A DNA stretch of 14,880 bases from JAVJUS01 sp040220455 (GCA_040220455.1 JAVJUS010000092.1:1-14880); one strand, 5' to 3'. Shown: positions 4,904 to 12,200, counted from the first letter of the stretch. A program made the numbers and translations. The notes: generated by a model not told the origin, from the sequence alone.

Positions 4904-7561
4904 TTATTCGGCGTCGAGCAGGGCGCGCAAGGCGCTGTCTTCCTGGTGGAGGTCTTCGAACCGGCCGCGCTGGGCCAGCCGGCCGCGCTGCAGGACGATC
5001 ACCTCGTCCATGTCGCGCGCCAGGCTCGGCCGGTGGACGGCCCAGAACAACCCCTTGCCGGCCTGGCGCTCGCGCAGCCAGGCATGGACGTGGGTCTGGC
5101 TGGCGCCGTCGAGCACGGCCGTCGCCTCGTGGACGATCAGGACGTCCGGGCGCTTGAGCACGGCGCGGGCGAGCGCCAGCTTCTGGCGCTGCGCCGCGCC
5201 GAGGCGGGCGCCGGCGACGCCGCAGAAATGGTCGAGCCCGACGGCCATGACCGGCTCGCGCAGGTCGAGCGCCTTGACCGTCTGGCGGATCAGCGCCTGG
5301 ACCTTCTCCTGGGTGCCGGCGCGGCCGTAGCGCACCTTGCCGAAGAGCATGTTGTCCTGGATCGTCGCCGCGGTGTTGTAGCGTTCGGCGTCGAAGAACT
5401 CGACCGCGCCGCGCAGAGGCTCCGGCAGGTCGCGGGCGAACAGCCGGCGCGCCTCCAGGAACCGCTCCATCATCGCGTCGTCGATCATGCCCAGACGGTG
5501 GCGCGACGGGATCAGCTTGAACGGCAGCGAAAGCAGGCGGGTGCGTGCCTCGGGCTCCAGGCCCTCGATGCCCTGCTTGCGCACCCGCGCCACCAAGGGC
5601 TGGTAGTCCGGCAGATCGTCGGAGCCGATGAAGCTGAACTGCTCGAAGAACTCGTGGCCGGGCGGCAGGTCGGCGAACAGCTCGATCATCGTCTCGGCGA
5701 CTTCCGCGCCCATGCGGATCATCGTCTCGGTCAGCCCGGCCTTGTCGAGGACCGAGAGGACGTAGGCGTTCTCGGCCATCCGCTCGAGCGAGAATTCCGG
5801 CCCGACGGGCGTGCCGAAGAGCAGGTTCTCCGCCACCGTGGCGGAGGTGTTGAAGCGGTTCTCGTCGAACAGCTCCACCAGGTCGGCGTTGTCGGGCTCA
5901 CGCAGCCGCTCGGCCAGCGCCGTGCGCGCCTCCAGCACCTTGTCCGCCAGGCTCCGGCGCTCGCCCGGGTCGATCGTGCCGTTGAGGCCGAATCGGTAGA
6001 CGTCAGTGGAGAGGTCGACGCCGCGCAGGACCTCCAGCGCCTTGCGCTCCAGGTCCTCGGGCCCCTCCGCGCCGGCGGCGGCGTAGTCGATCCAGTCCGC
6101 CTCCCGGTCGTGTTCCGGGTTACCGGACGCCACCGCCTCGGCGGTCCAGCGCCGGAAATCCGCTTCGGCCTCGGCGTCGCGTGCGGGCGCCGCGCCCGGC
6201 CGGTGCTTGAGGCCGTAGAACAGGTTGCCGCGCAGAGTGTCGGTGAAGACGAAGGCGCCGGCGCCGACATAGCCGAAGCGCCGGCCGACCACGGCCTCCG
6301 GCAGCTCGGCGAAGTCGTGCTCGCCCAGCCGGATCCGCCCCGCCGAGGGCACGATCAGCCGGGCGAGCAGCATCATCAGCTCGTCCTTGCCGCTGGAGCC
6401 GGTGCCCAGGACCGCGACATGCCGGTCGGTCGGCAGGTCGGCGGTGAAGCCCTCCAGCGCCGGCAGGGTGCCGTCCTCGGAGAAGGAGACGTTGGAGAAG
6501 CGCAAGATCCCGGGCAGGTCGCCCGGCAGGGTCTCGTCGGCGGTGATCTGCTCGGCCGGCATGATGTCGGGCGGCTGGAACTGCTCGACCACCTGCTCGT
6601 ACTTGATCCGGATGTCCTCCTTCATCTGGTAGTAGGTCAGCAGCTCCTTCCACGGCCCGGCCAGGTCCTTGTAGGCGGCGAGCACCGCGACCAGCGCGCC
6701 GAAGCTGAGGTTGCCGATGATCACCAGGTACCCGCCGATAGCGTAGAAAAAGAACGGCGTGAGCTGGTTGAGGAAATTGTTCAGGAACTTGATGAAGAAC
6801 TTCCGGCGGAAGATCTCGAACCGGATGTCGAAAATCCGGCCCAGTTGTCCCGCGATGTCCGCCATGTGCAGGGCGGCGGTGTCGTTGGCGTGGATTTCCG
6901 GGCTGCCGGAGACCGTCTCGCCGACCCGGTCGGCCAGCCGGCGCACGGTCAGCACGCGCTGCTTGCCGAGCTGGTTCACCCGCCGCTGGAGCTTCGGGAT
7001 GATGTAGCCCTGGACCGGATAGAGCGAGATCGCCGCCGCGCCCAGGATCGGGTCCTGGATGAAGATGAAGGCGATGTAGACCACCAGCGTGCCGCCCTGG
7101 AAGGCCGGCAGGGCGAAGGCGTCGCCGATGAAGCCGCCCATCGGCTCCACCTCGGAGGTGATCATCGGGATGATCTCGCCCGAGCTCATCCGCTTGAATT
7201 GCGGCAGGCGGAAGCGCAGGACGCGGGAATAGAGCTCGAAGCGCAGCCGGCGCAGCATGCGCTCGCCCAATTGGCCGCGATAGACGTTGATGTAGTACTT
7301 GAACCCGCCGTTGAGCACGACAAGGAACAGGAACAGCCCGCTCAGCGTGAAGAGATAGGGGATCTGCTCGAGCTGGAAGAAGCCAAGGCCGAAGAGGTCG
7401 ATCGGGAAATCCGCCTGGCCGCCGATCGCCTCGTCGACGATCGTCTTGGGCAGGTCGAGCGAATAATAGAGGAACGGGAACGACGCGAAGGTGACGAAGA
7501 TCACCCAGATCTGCTGGCGCTTGCTGTAGTGCCAGATGAAGCCGAAGATGCTGCGATGCAT
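4904..7561 (-). CDS. ABC-exporter-like membrane protein with expanded, degenerate ATPase domain
   Basis: The 885-residue protein begins with a type I exporter transmembrane domain (about 15-310). Hydrophobic segments lie near 18-34, 66-84, 150-185 and 265-298, with the usual coupling-helix region between. A nucleotide-binding domain starts near 350. Its motifs depart from consensus. Walker A reads GTGSSGKD (386-393), with Lys kept but Asp where Ser/Thr binds Mg. The Q-loop Gln appears to be Ala in YVGAGAFVF (431-439). The signature is LGAAQ (787-791) instead of LSGGQ. Walker B is LIVHEAT, with His for Asp at 811 and Glu812 kept. His843 of the H-loop is kept. About 400 residues separate Walker A from the signature, against about 100 normally, and the extra segment contains repeated elements. 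The start MHRSIFGFIWHYSKR fits the fold; its Shine-Dalgarno sequence is weak. A probable promoter lies at 7675-7703. The fold is certain; active transport is not. Confidence 0.88.
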   Translation of the reverse strand: MHRSIFGFIWHYSKRQQIWVIFVTFASFPFLYYSLDLPKTIVDEAIGGQADFPIDLFGLGFFQLEQIPYLFTLSGLFLFLVVLNGGFKYYINVYRGQLGERMLRRLRFELYSRVLRFRLPQFKRMSSGEIIPMITSEVEPMGGFIGDAFALPAFQGGTLVVYIAFIFIQDPILGAAAISLYPVQGYIIPKLQRRVNQLGKQRVLTVRRLADRVGETVSGSPEIHANDTAALHMADIAGQLGRIFDIRFEIFRRKFFIKFLNNFLNQLTPFFFYAIGGYLVIIGNLSFGALVAVLAAYKDLAGPWKELLTYYQMKEDIRIKYEQVVEQFQPPDIMPAEQITADETLPGDLPGILRFSNVSFSEDGTLPALEGFTADLPTDRHVAVLGTGSSGKDELMMLLARLIVPSAGRIRLGEHDFAELPEAVVGRRFGYVGAGAFVFTDTLRGNLFYGLKHRPGAAPARDAEAEADFRRWTAEAVASGNPEHDREADWIDYAAAGAEGPEDLERKALEVLRGVDLSTDVYRFGLNGTIDPGERRSLADKVLEARTALAERLREPDNADLVELFDENRFNTSATVAENLLFGTPVGPEFSLERMAENAYVLSVLDKAGLTETMIRMGAEVAETMIELFADLPPGHEFFEQFSFIGSDDLPDYQPLVARVRKQGIEGLEPEARTRLLSLPFKLIPSRHRLGMIDDAMMERFLEARRLFARDLPEPLRGAVEFFDAERYNTAATIQDNMLFGKVRYGRAGTQEKVQALIRQTVKALDLREPVMAVGLDHFCGVAGARLGAAQRQKLALARAVLKRPDVLIVHEATAVLDGASQTHVHAWLRERQAGKGLFWAVHRPSLARDMDEVIVLQRGRLAQRGRFEDLHQEDSALRALLDAE

Positions 7562-7674
7562 GCGGGCGATCCGGCGGCCCGGGCGCCGATGACCGGGCGG
7601 GCCGCGGGGCGGGCGACAAAGGAGGGGCCGCGCCGACGCCGCGACCGTCCCGCCGCGCCAGCTTCCACGGTGCG

Positions 7675-7703
7675 ACGATACCCGCTTTGCCGGCGCCCGG
7701 CAA
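7675..7703 (-). promoter_or_regulatory. Candidate sigma70-type promoter for the ABC transporter gene
   Basis: On the minus strand a TTGCCG (7698-7703) and a TATCGT (7675-7680) are separated by exactly 17 nt. Each matches four of six consensus positions of TTGACA/TATAAT. Transcription would begin near 7668 and leave a leader of about 105 nt before the ABC start at 7561. Prediction from sequence only. Confidence 0.4.
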
Positions 7704-7704
7704 A
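7686..7704. promoter_or_regulatory. Perfect 8-bp-arm palindrome, operator-like
   Basis: TTTGCCGG (7686-7693) and CCGGCAAA (7697-7704) form perfect inverted arms around CGC. The palindrome covers the -35 element and part of the spacer of the candidate promoter on the minus strand, where a dimeric repressor would block RNA polymerase. No T-run follows on either strand, so a terminator is less likely. The binding protein is unknown. Confidence 0.45.
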
Positions 7705-7720
7705 CGCGCCCGCGCGCATC

Positions 7721-7732
7721 CCGATCGATCGG
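7721..7732. promoter_or_regulatory. Perfect 12-bp palindrome CCGATCGATCGG
   Basis: The self-complementary sequence CCGATCGATCGG lies between the two divergent genes, 17 bp to the right of the larger palindrome. It could be a second operator half or a chance palindrome of GC-rich DNA. It also contains two GATC sites. Confidence 0.25.
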
Positions 7733-7843
7733 CGTGTGATGACTTCTTGTCGCGGTCCGTGGTAGATGACCCTCCAGAGGGTGGCCGGATCCGCCCCCGA
7801 GCCGACCGGACGGTCGCCCGCGGCAGGAGCGGGCCGGGCGCCC

Positions 7844-7861
7844 GGTCCCGGCGGCGGGACC
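7844..7861 (+). promoter_or_regulatory. Hairpin in the probable leader of the glycosyltransferase operon
   Basis: GGTCCCG (7844-7850) and CGGGACC (7855-7861) form a perfect 7-bp GC-rich stem with a GCGG tetraloop. It ends 23 nt before the ATG at 7885, just ahead of the purine-rich ribosome binding region (GGCGAGG near 7874-7880). It could modulate translation of the first gene. Confidence 0.35.
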
Positions 7862-7884
7862 GATCCGGAAGGCGGCGAGGGCCC

Positions 7885-9099
7885 ATGGCCAAGCGCGGCG
7901 ATCACACGCGGGTGCTGATCTACAGCCACGACTCCTTCGGTCTGGGCCATCTCCGCCGTTGCCGCGCGATCGCCCATGCGCTGGTCGAGGCGCACAAGGA
8001 CATGTCCGTGCTGATCCTGTCGGGCTCGCCGATCATCGGCAGCTTCGACTTCCGCACACGGGTGGACTTCGTGCGCGTACCCGGCGTCATCAAGCGCCGC
8101 AACGGGGAGTACACCTCCCTCAACCTCAACATCGCGACCGAGGACACGCTCGCCATGCGGGCCTCGATCCTCGAGCACACGGCGGAGATCTTCGACCCGG
8201 ACCTGTTCCTGGTCGACAAGGAGCCGCTGGGCCTGCGCGGCGAGGTGCGCGGCACGCTGGAGATGCTCAAGGCGCGCGGCACGCCGCTGGTCCTGGGCCT
8301 GCGCGACGTCATGGACGGGCCGGAGCTGCTGGCCCCGGAATGGCAGCGCAAGAACGCCATGCCGGCGCTCGTCGACCTCTACGACGCGATCTGGGTCTAC
8401 GGCCTGCCGCAGATCTGCGACCCGCTGGAGGGGCTGGAGGTGCCCGTCGCGGTGCGCGCCAAGATGCGCTACACGGGCTATCTGCGCCGCGGCGTGCCGC
8501 AGGCCGGGCCGGCGCCGCCGCAGCCGTTCGACAGGCCCTATGTGCTGGTCACGCCCGGCGGCGGCGGCGACGGCGACCAGCTCGTCGACTGGGTGCTCGG
8601 GGCCTACGAGGCCGATCGGGCCCTGCCGCATCCGGCCCTGATCGTGCTGGGGCCGTTCATGCAGCTCGAGCGCCAGCGTCGGTTCAAGGAACGGGCGGAG
8701 GCCCTGGACGACGTCGCCGTGCTGACCTTCGACACCCAGCCCGAGAAGCTGATGGCCGACGCGATCGGGGTCGTTGCCATGGGCGGCTACAATACCTTCT
8801 GCGAGATCCTGTCCTTCGATCGCCGGGCCATCCTGGTGCCGCGCGCCCGCCCGCGGCTGGAGCAGACGATCCGCGCCGAGCGGGCGCAGGCGCTGGGCCT
8901 CGTCAGCATGCTGCGCGGCGGCGGCCGGCGCGATCCCCGGCGCATGGCGGCGGCGCTGCGATCGCTGGAAGGCCAGCCGCGGCCGTCAGAAGTGGTCGTG
9001 CCGGGCCTGCTCGACGGGCTCGACAGGGTCAACCACCTGCTCGACGACCTGATCGCCGGACCGCCGGCCGCCACCCTGGCCGAGCGGCGCCGGGCGTGA
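7885..9099 (+). CDS. MurG-like (GT-B, COG4671-type) predicted glycosyltransferase, copy 1
   Basis: The 404-residue soluble protein resembles the predicted glycosyltransferases I know as COG4671, related to MurG/GT28. The acceptor-side domain begins with VLIYSHDSFGLGHLRRC (10-26), with the family's glycine-rich GxGH loop. Further family landmarks are GLRDVMDGPE (138-147), MRYTGYL (194-200), a linker strand YVLVTPGGGGDGDQ (219-231), and the donor-side motif AMGGYNTFCEIL (298-309) followed by PRARPRLEQTIRA (319-331). Sugar donor and acceptor are unknown. The frame is open upstream to 7687, but the ATG at 7885 is preferred because the fold begins there and GGCGAGG precedes it. It is the first gene of a run of seven and is paralogous to the product of 12192-13430. 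Confidence 0.86.
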   Translation: MAKRGDHTRVLIYSHDSFGLGHLRRCRAIAHALVEAHKDMSVLILSGSPIIGSFDFRTRVDFVRVPGVIKRRNGEYTSLNLNIATEDTLAMRASILEHTAEIFDPDLFLVDKEPLGLRGEVRGTLEMLKARGTPLVLGLRDVMDGPELLAPEWQRKNAMPALVDLYDAIWVYGLPQICDPLEGLEVPVAVRAKMRYTGYLRRGVPQAGPAPPQPFDRPYVLVTPGGGGDGDQLVDWVLGAYEADRALPHPALIVLGPFMQLERQRRFKERAEALDDVAVLTFDTQPEKLMADAIGVVAMGGYNTFCEILSFDRRAILVPRARPRLEQTIRAERAQALGLVSMLRGGGRRDPRRMAAALRSLEGQPRPSEVVVPGLLDGLDRVNHLLDDLIAGPPAATLAERRRA

Positions 9100-9115
9100 C
9101 GGGCGGAGAGGGGCC

Positions 9116-10411
9116 ATGAGCGACGCGCCGCTGCCGGCGCCGCCCCCCGGCCGGGGCCGGGTCGCGGTGGTCATGAAGGGCTATCCGCGCCTGTCGGAGA
9201 CCTTCATCGCCCAGGAGTTGCACGCCCTGCAGGAGCGCGGCCAGAACCAGGTCATCGTCTCCCTGCGCCAGCCGACCGACACGCGCATCCACCCGATCCA
9301 CCGGCGCATCGCCGCGCCCCGGCTCTACCTGCCGGAATACCTGCGCGACGCGCCGATGCGGGTGATCCGGGGCTGGCTGTTCGCCCGCCACCTGCCGGGC
9401 TACACCCGGGCGCTGTCGGCCTTCCTGGCCGATCTGCGGCGCGACCGCACGCCCAACCGGATGCGACGCCTCGGTCAGGCCTGCGTCCTGGCGCGCGAGA
9501 TGCCCGACGATGTCGGCTGGCTGCACTGCCACTACCTGCACACGCCGTGCTCGGTGACGCGCTACGCCGCGCTGATGCGCGAGCTGCCCTACAGCGTCTC
9601 CGCCCACGCCAAGGACATCTGGACGACGCCGGCCTGGGAGCTGCGCGAGAAGCTGGCCGACGCCCGCTGGGCGGTGACCTGCACGGCCGTCAACCAGCGC
9701 TATCTCGCGACCATGGCGGGCGCGGCGGCGGATGGCGCGCCGAAGGTCGAGCTCGTCTATCACGGCCTCGACCTGTCGAGCTTCCCCGCGCCCGAGCCCC
9801 GGCCGCGGCGCACCGGCGGCGATCCGGGCGATCCGGTGCGGCTGGTCTCGGTCGGCCGGGCGGTGGAGAAGAAGGGCTACGACACCCTGCTCGACGCGCT
9901 CGCCCGGCTGCCGGCGGAGGTCAACTGGCGCCTGGTGCATATCGGCGGCGGGGAGTTGCTGTCCGCGCTGCAGGAGCGTGCGGCCCGGCTCGGCATCGGC
10001 GGTCGGATCGACTGGCGCGGGCCGCAGGATCGCGCGGCGGTGATTTCGGCCTATCGCCAGGCCGATCTGTTCGTCCTGGCCGCCCGGATCGCCGCCAATG
10101 GCGATCGGGACGGGCTGCCCAACGTGCTCATGGAGGCCCAGGCGACCGGGCTCGCCTGCGTGGCGACCGACGTCTCGGCGATCCCGGAGCTGATCGTGGA
10201 CGGGCTGACCGGGCTGCTGGTGCCGCCGGGCGATCCGTCGGCGCTCGCCCACGCCATGGCCCGGCTGATCGCCGATCCCGACCGGCGAGTGGAGATGGGC
10301 CGCGCCGGCGCCGCCCGGGTGCGGCGAGACTTCGCCATGACCGCCGGGATCGACCGGCTCGCCGAGCGCTTCGGCCTGGATGTCGATGCCGGCCGGGCGC
10401 GCAGCGTCTGA
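9116..10411 (+). CDS. GT4 family glycosyltransferase, copy 1
   Basis: The 431-residue protein has the two-domain GT-B layout of retaining family 4 glycosyltransferases. The N-terminal domain starts with RVAVVMKGYPRLSETFIAQE (15-34), a form seen in exopolysaccharide enzymes. HCHYLHTP (137-144) and SVSAHAKDIWTT (160-171) follow. The donor domain shows VGRAVEKKGYDTLLDA (246-261), DGLPNVLMEAQATG (332-345) and SAIPELIVDG (354-363). The EX7E pair is D332 and E340, the Asp form common in this subgroup. There is no membrane segment. Donor and acceptor cannot be read from sequence. A GGAGAGGGG Shine-Dalgarno sequence precedes the ATG, which lies 16 nt after the previous stop. The 3' end overlaps the next gene by 32 nt. 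Confidence 0.92.
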   Translation: MSDAPLPAPPPGRGRVAVVMKGYPRLSETFIAQELHALQERGQNQVIVSLRQPTDTRIHPIHRRIAAPRLYLPEYLRDAPMRVIRGWLFARHLPGYTRALSAFLADLRRDRTPNRMRRLGQACVLAREMPDDVGWLHCHYLHTPCSVTRYAALMRELPYSVSAHAKDIWTTPAWELREKLADARWAVTCTAVNQRYLATMAGAAADGAPKVELVYHGLDLSSFPAPEPRPRRTGGDPGDPVRLVSVGRAVEKKGYDTLLDALARLPAEVNWRLVHIGGGELLSALQERAARLGIGGRIDWRGPQDRAAVISAYRQADLFVLAARIAANGDRDGLPNVLMEAQATGLACVATDVSAIPELIVDGLTGLLVPPGDPSALAHAMARLIADPDRRVEMGRAGAARVRRDFAMTAGIDRLAERFGLDVDAGRARSV

Positions 10412-11585
10412 GCCGGCGGGACCGCCGTTGCGCATCGCCTTCTACGCGCCGATGAAGGCGCCGGACCATCCGGTGGCCTCCGGCGACCGTCGCATGGCCC
10501 GGCTGTTCCGCGACGCGTTCGGCGCGGCGGGCCACGAGGTGCGGCTGGCGAGTCGGCTGAGGACCTGGACCGACGGCGCCGATCCGGCGCGCGCCCGGCG
10601 GATCGACCGGATCGGCGCGCGGATCGCCGCGCGGATCGTCGCCGCCGCCCGGGGGCGCCCCGAGGCAGCGCCGGATCTCTGGTTCACCTATCACCTCTAC
10701 CACAAGGCGCCCGACCCGATTGGACCGCGCGTCGCCGACGCCCTGAGCATCCCCTACCTGGTCGCCGAGGCGTCCTACGCCGCCAAGCGCACCGAGGGGC
10801 CCTGGGCCGACGGGCTCGCCGCCAGCGCCGCGGCGATCGCCCGGGCCGACGCGCTCGTCGCCCTGACCGCGGCCGATGCCGAGGGGCTGGCGGCGATCGC
10901 GCCGGCCGCCCGGATCCACCGGCTGGCACCCTTCCTGGACGTGGCGCCCTATACCGCCGCCTCGGCCGAGCGCGCGCGCCACCGGGCGGCCGCCTTCGGC
11001 GCCGAGCCCGGGCCCTGGCTGCTCGCCGTCGGCATGATGCGCGCCGGCGACAAGGAGCGCTCCTACGCCGTCCTGGCCGAGGCCCTGGCGACCCTCGCCG
11101 ACCGGCCCTGGCGCCTGGCCGTCGCCGGCGACGGGCCGCGGCGGGAGACGGTGCTGGCCGGCTTCGACCCGGCCCGGACGACCTGGCTCGGCGCGCCGCC
11201 GGTGGAGGACCTGCCGTCGCTCTACGCCGCGGCCGACCTGCTGGTCTGGCCGGCGATCAACGAGGCCTACGGCATGGCGATCCTGGAGGCCCAGGCGACC
11301 GGCCTGCCGGCCGTGGCCGGGGCCGTCGGCGGCGTGCCGGAGATCGTCACCGACGGTGTCACGGGCCGGCTGGTGCCGCCGGGCGACCCGGCCGCCTTCG
11401 CCGAGGCGGTCGCCGACCTGCTCGACGACCCGGCCGGCCGCGCGGAAATGGCCGAGGCGGCGGAGCGCACCGCCGCCACGGTCCACGGCTTCGACGCCGC
11501 GGTCGCGGCGCTCGACCGCGTCCTCGCCCCGCTCGCGGCCGAACGCGAGCGGCCCGCCCGCCCCCCGCCCCCGGCGAGGCCATGA
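10380..11585 (+). CDS. GT4 family glycosyltransferase, copy 2
   Basis: This is a second retaining GT-B enzyme of family 4, up to 401 residues. N-terminal core: LRIAFYAPMKAPDHPVASGD (17-36), with SGDRRMARLF close by. Donor domain: LLAVGMMRAGDKERSY (214-229), LAVAGDGP (246-253), and the canonical EX7E as E295 and E303 in NEAYGMAILEAQATG, then GGVPEIVTDG (317-326). It is not closely similar to GT4 copy 1 outside these motifs. The start is uncertain: ATG at 10380 (or 10386) overlaps the previous gene by 32 nt. A TTG at 10428, giving 385 residues and beginning exactly at the conserved LRIAFYAP, also has a GGCGGG upstream. The stop overlaps the next ATG (ATGA), so coupling to the phosphatase is likely. 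The Pro/Arg-rich last 15 residues are probably disordered. Confidence 0.9.
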   Translation: MSMPAGRAASEPAGPPLRIAFYAPMKAPDHPVASGDRRMARLFRDAFGAAGHEVRLASRLRTWTDGADPARARRIDRIGARIAARIVAAARGRPEAAPDLWFTYHLYHKAPDPIGPRVADALSIPYLVAEASYAAKRTEGPWADGLAASAAAIARADALVALTAADAEGLAAIAPAARIHRLAPFLDVAPYTAASAERARHRAAAFGAEPGPWLLAVGMMRAGDKERSYAVLAEALATLADRPWRLAVAGDGPRRETVLAGFDPARTTWLGAPPVEDLPSLYAAADLLVWPAINEAYGMAILEAQATGLPAVAGAVGGVPEIVTDGVTGRLVPPGDPAAFAEAVADLLDDPAGRAEMAEAAERTAATVHGFDAAVAALDRVLAPLAAERERPARPPPPARP

Positions 11586-12163
11586 CCGATCTCGTCCTCG
11601 TCCGCCACGGCCCGACCGACTGGAACGCGGAGCACCGCATCCAGGGCCATACCGACATTCCGCTCAGCGACTACGGCCGGCTGGTCGTGGCCGGCTGGCG
11701 GATCCCGGTCGACTTCGCCGGCTACGACTGGATCACCAGCCCGCTGGCCCGGGCGCGCGAGACGGCGCGCCTGCTGGGCCGGGAGCCGCCGAGCGACGAC
11801 CGGCTGCGCGAGCAGTCCTGGGGCGCGTGGGAGGGCCGGACGCTGCCCGAGCTGCGCCGGGCCGACGCCGCCGGGGTCGAGATGATCGAGGCCCAGGGGC
11901 TCGACTTCCGCCCGCCGGAGGGGGAGAGCCCGCGCGAGTTGCAGGCGCGGCTGATGTCCCTGACGGCGGAGATCGCGGCCGCCGGCCGGCCGACCGTGGC
12001 CGTGTGCCACAAGGGCGTCATCCGCGCGCTGTACGCTCTGGCGACAGGATGGAGCTACCGCCCGCCGATGCCCGACCGTCTGGACGACGACTGCTGCTTC
12101 CACTTCCGCCTCGCGCCCGACGGCCGGCCGACGGTCGCCGGGCTCAACATCCCGCTGACGTGA
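11582..12163 (+). CDS. Histidine phosphatase family protein (phosphoglycerate-mutase-like)
   Basis: The 193-residue protein belongs to branch 1 of the histidine phosphatase superfamily, which works through a phosphohistidine intermediate. The catalytic motif is VRHGPTDWN (7-15) with R8 and H9. SPLARARETA (53-62) supplies R58, LREQSWGAWEG (75-85) supplies the acid E77, and VAVCHKGVIRAL (139-150) supplies the second His, H143. The common Gly after that His is Lys here. All core catalytic residues are present, so activity is expected. The substrate is unknown; given the glycosyltransferase operon, a sugar phosphate or nucleotide-sugar precursor is a reasonable inference, but many relatives are broad phosphatases. 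The ATG overlaps the upstream stop by ATGA. The stop codon lies inside the first copy of a 16-bp tandem repeat. Confidence 0.93.
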   Translation: MTDLVLVRHGPTDWNAEHRIQGHTDIPLSDYGRLVVAGWRIPVDFAGYDWITSPLARARETARLLGREPPSDDRLREQSWGAWEGRTLPELRRADAAGVEMIEAQGLDFRPPEGESPRELQARLMSLTAEIAAAGRPTVAVCHKGVIRALYALATGWSYRPPMPDRLDDDCCFHFRLAPDGRPTVAGLNIPLT

Positions 12164-12200
12164 CGGGCCGCTGACGTGACGGGTCGCTGACATGACGGGC
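12153..12200 (+). repeat. Three tandem copies of a 16-bp unit across a gene junction
   Basis: Units at 12153-12168, 12169-12184 and 12185-12200 read CGCTGACGTGACGGGC, then the same with a final T, then the same with ACATG in place of ACGTG. Unit 1 contains the TGA of the phosphatase gene (12161-12163) and unit 3 contains the ATG of the next gene (12192-12194). The corresponding site in units 1 and 2 is a GTG. Confidence 0.95.

Larger units (their letters stand above)
7562..7884. other. Divergent intergenic regulatory region
   Basis: This 323-nt space separates the minus-strand ABC gene from the plus-strand glycosyltransferase operon. It holds a candidate minus-strand promoter, two perfect palindromes and a hairpin just upstream of the first glycosyltransferase gene. 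The stretch 7734-7769 is relatively AT-rich for this genome and is the likeliest place for the plus-strand promoter, but I could not find a convincing -35/-10 pair there. No small gene with credible coding character was seen; a frame extending the glycosyltransferase upstream to 7687 has no conserved sequence. Confidence 0.6.

Noticed and set aside
3570..5330. 586-codon plus-strand frame across the unknown gene, repeat and cyclic-nucleotide-binding gene
   Set aside because: Crosses an intergenic repeat and three genes on the other strand. Low-complexity translation and no family features.
4946..7765. 939-codon open frame on the plus strand opposite the ABC gene
   Set aside because: It mirrors the ABC gene in an antisense frame. 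Its translation is a run of Gly/Arg/Ala/Val/Glu/Leu/Asp without motifs, as expected when high-GC third positions suppress stops.
7734..7770. Plus-strand promoter in the AT-rich island, including a repeated GATGAC
   Set aside because: No -35/-10 pair with acceptable match and spacing was found. The repeated hexamer alone (27 bp apart) is weak evidence.
7687..7884. Upstream extension of the first glycosyltransferase by 66 codons
   Set aside because: The extension is Arg/Gly/Pro-rich, overlaps the palindromes and probable promoter region, and precedes the point where the family's first strand begins.
9029..11486. Long minus-strand frames opposite both GT4 genes
   Set aside because: Same cause: GC-driven antisense openness. 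No motif, start signal or neighbour supports them.
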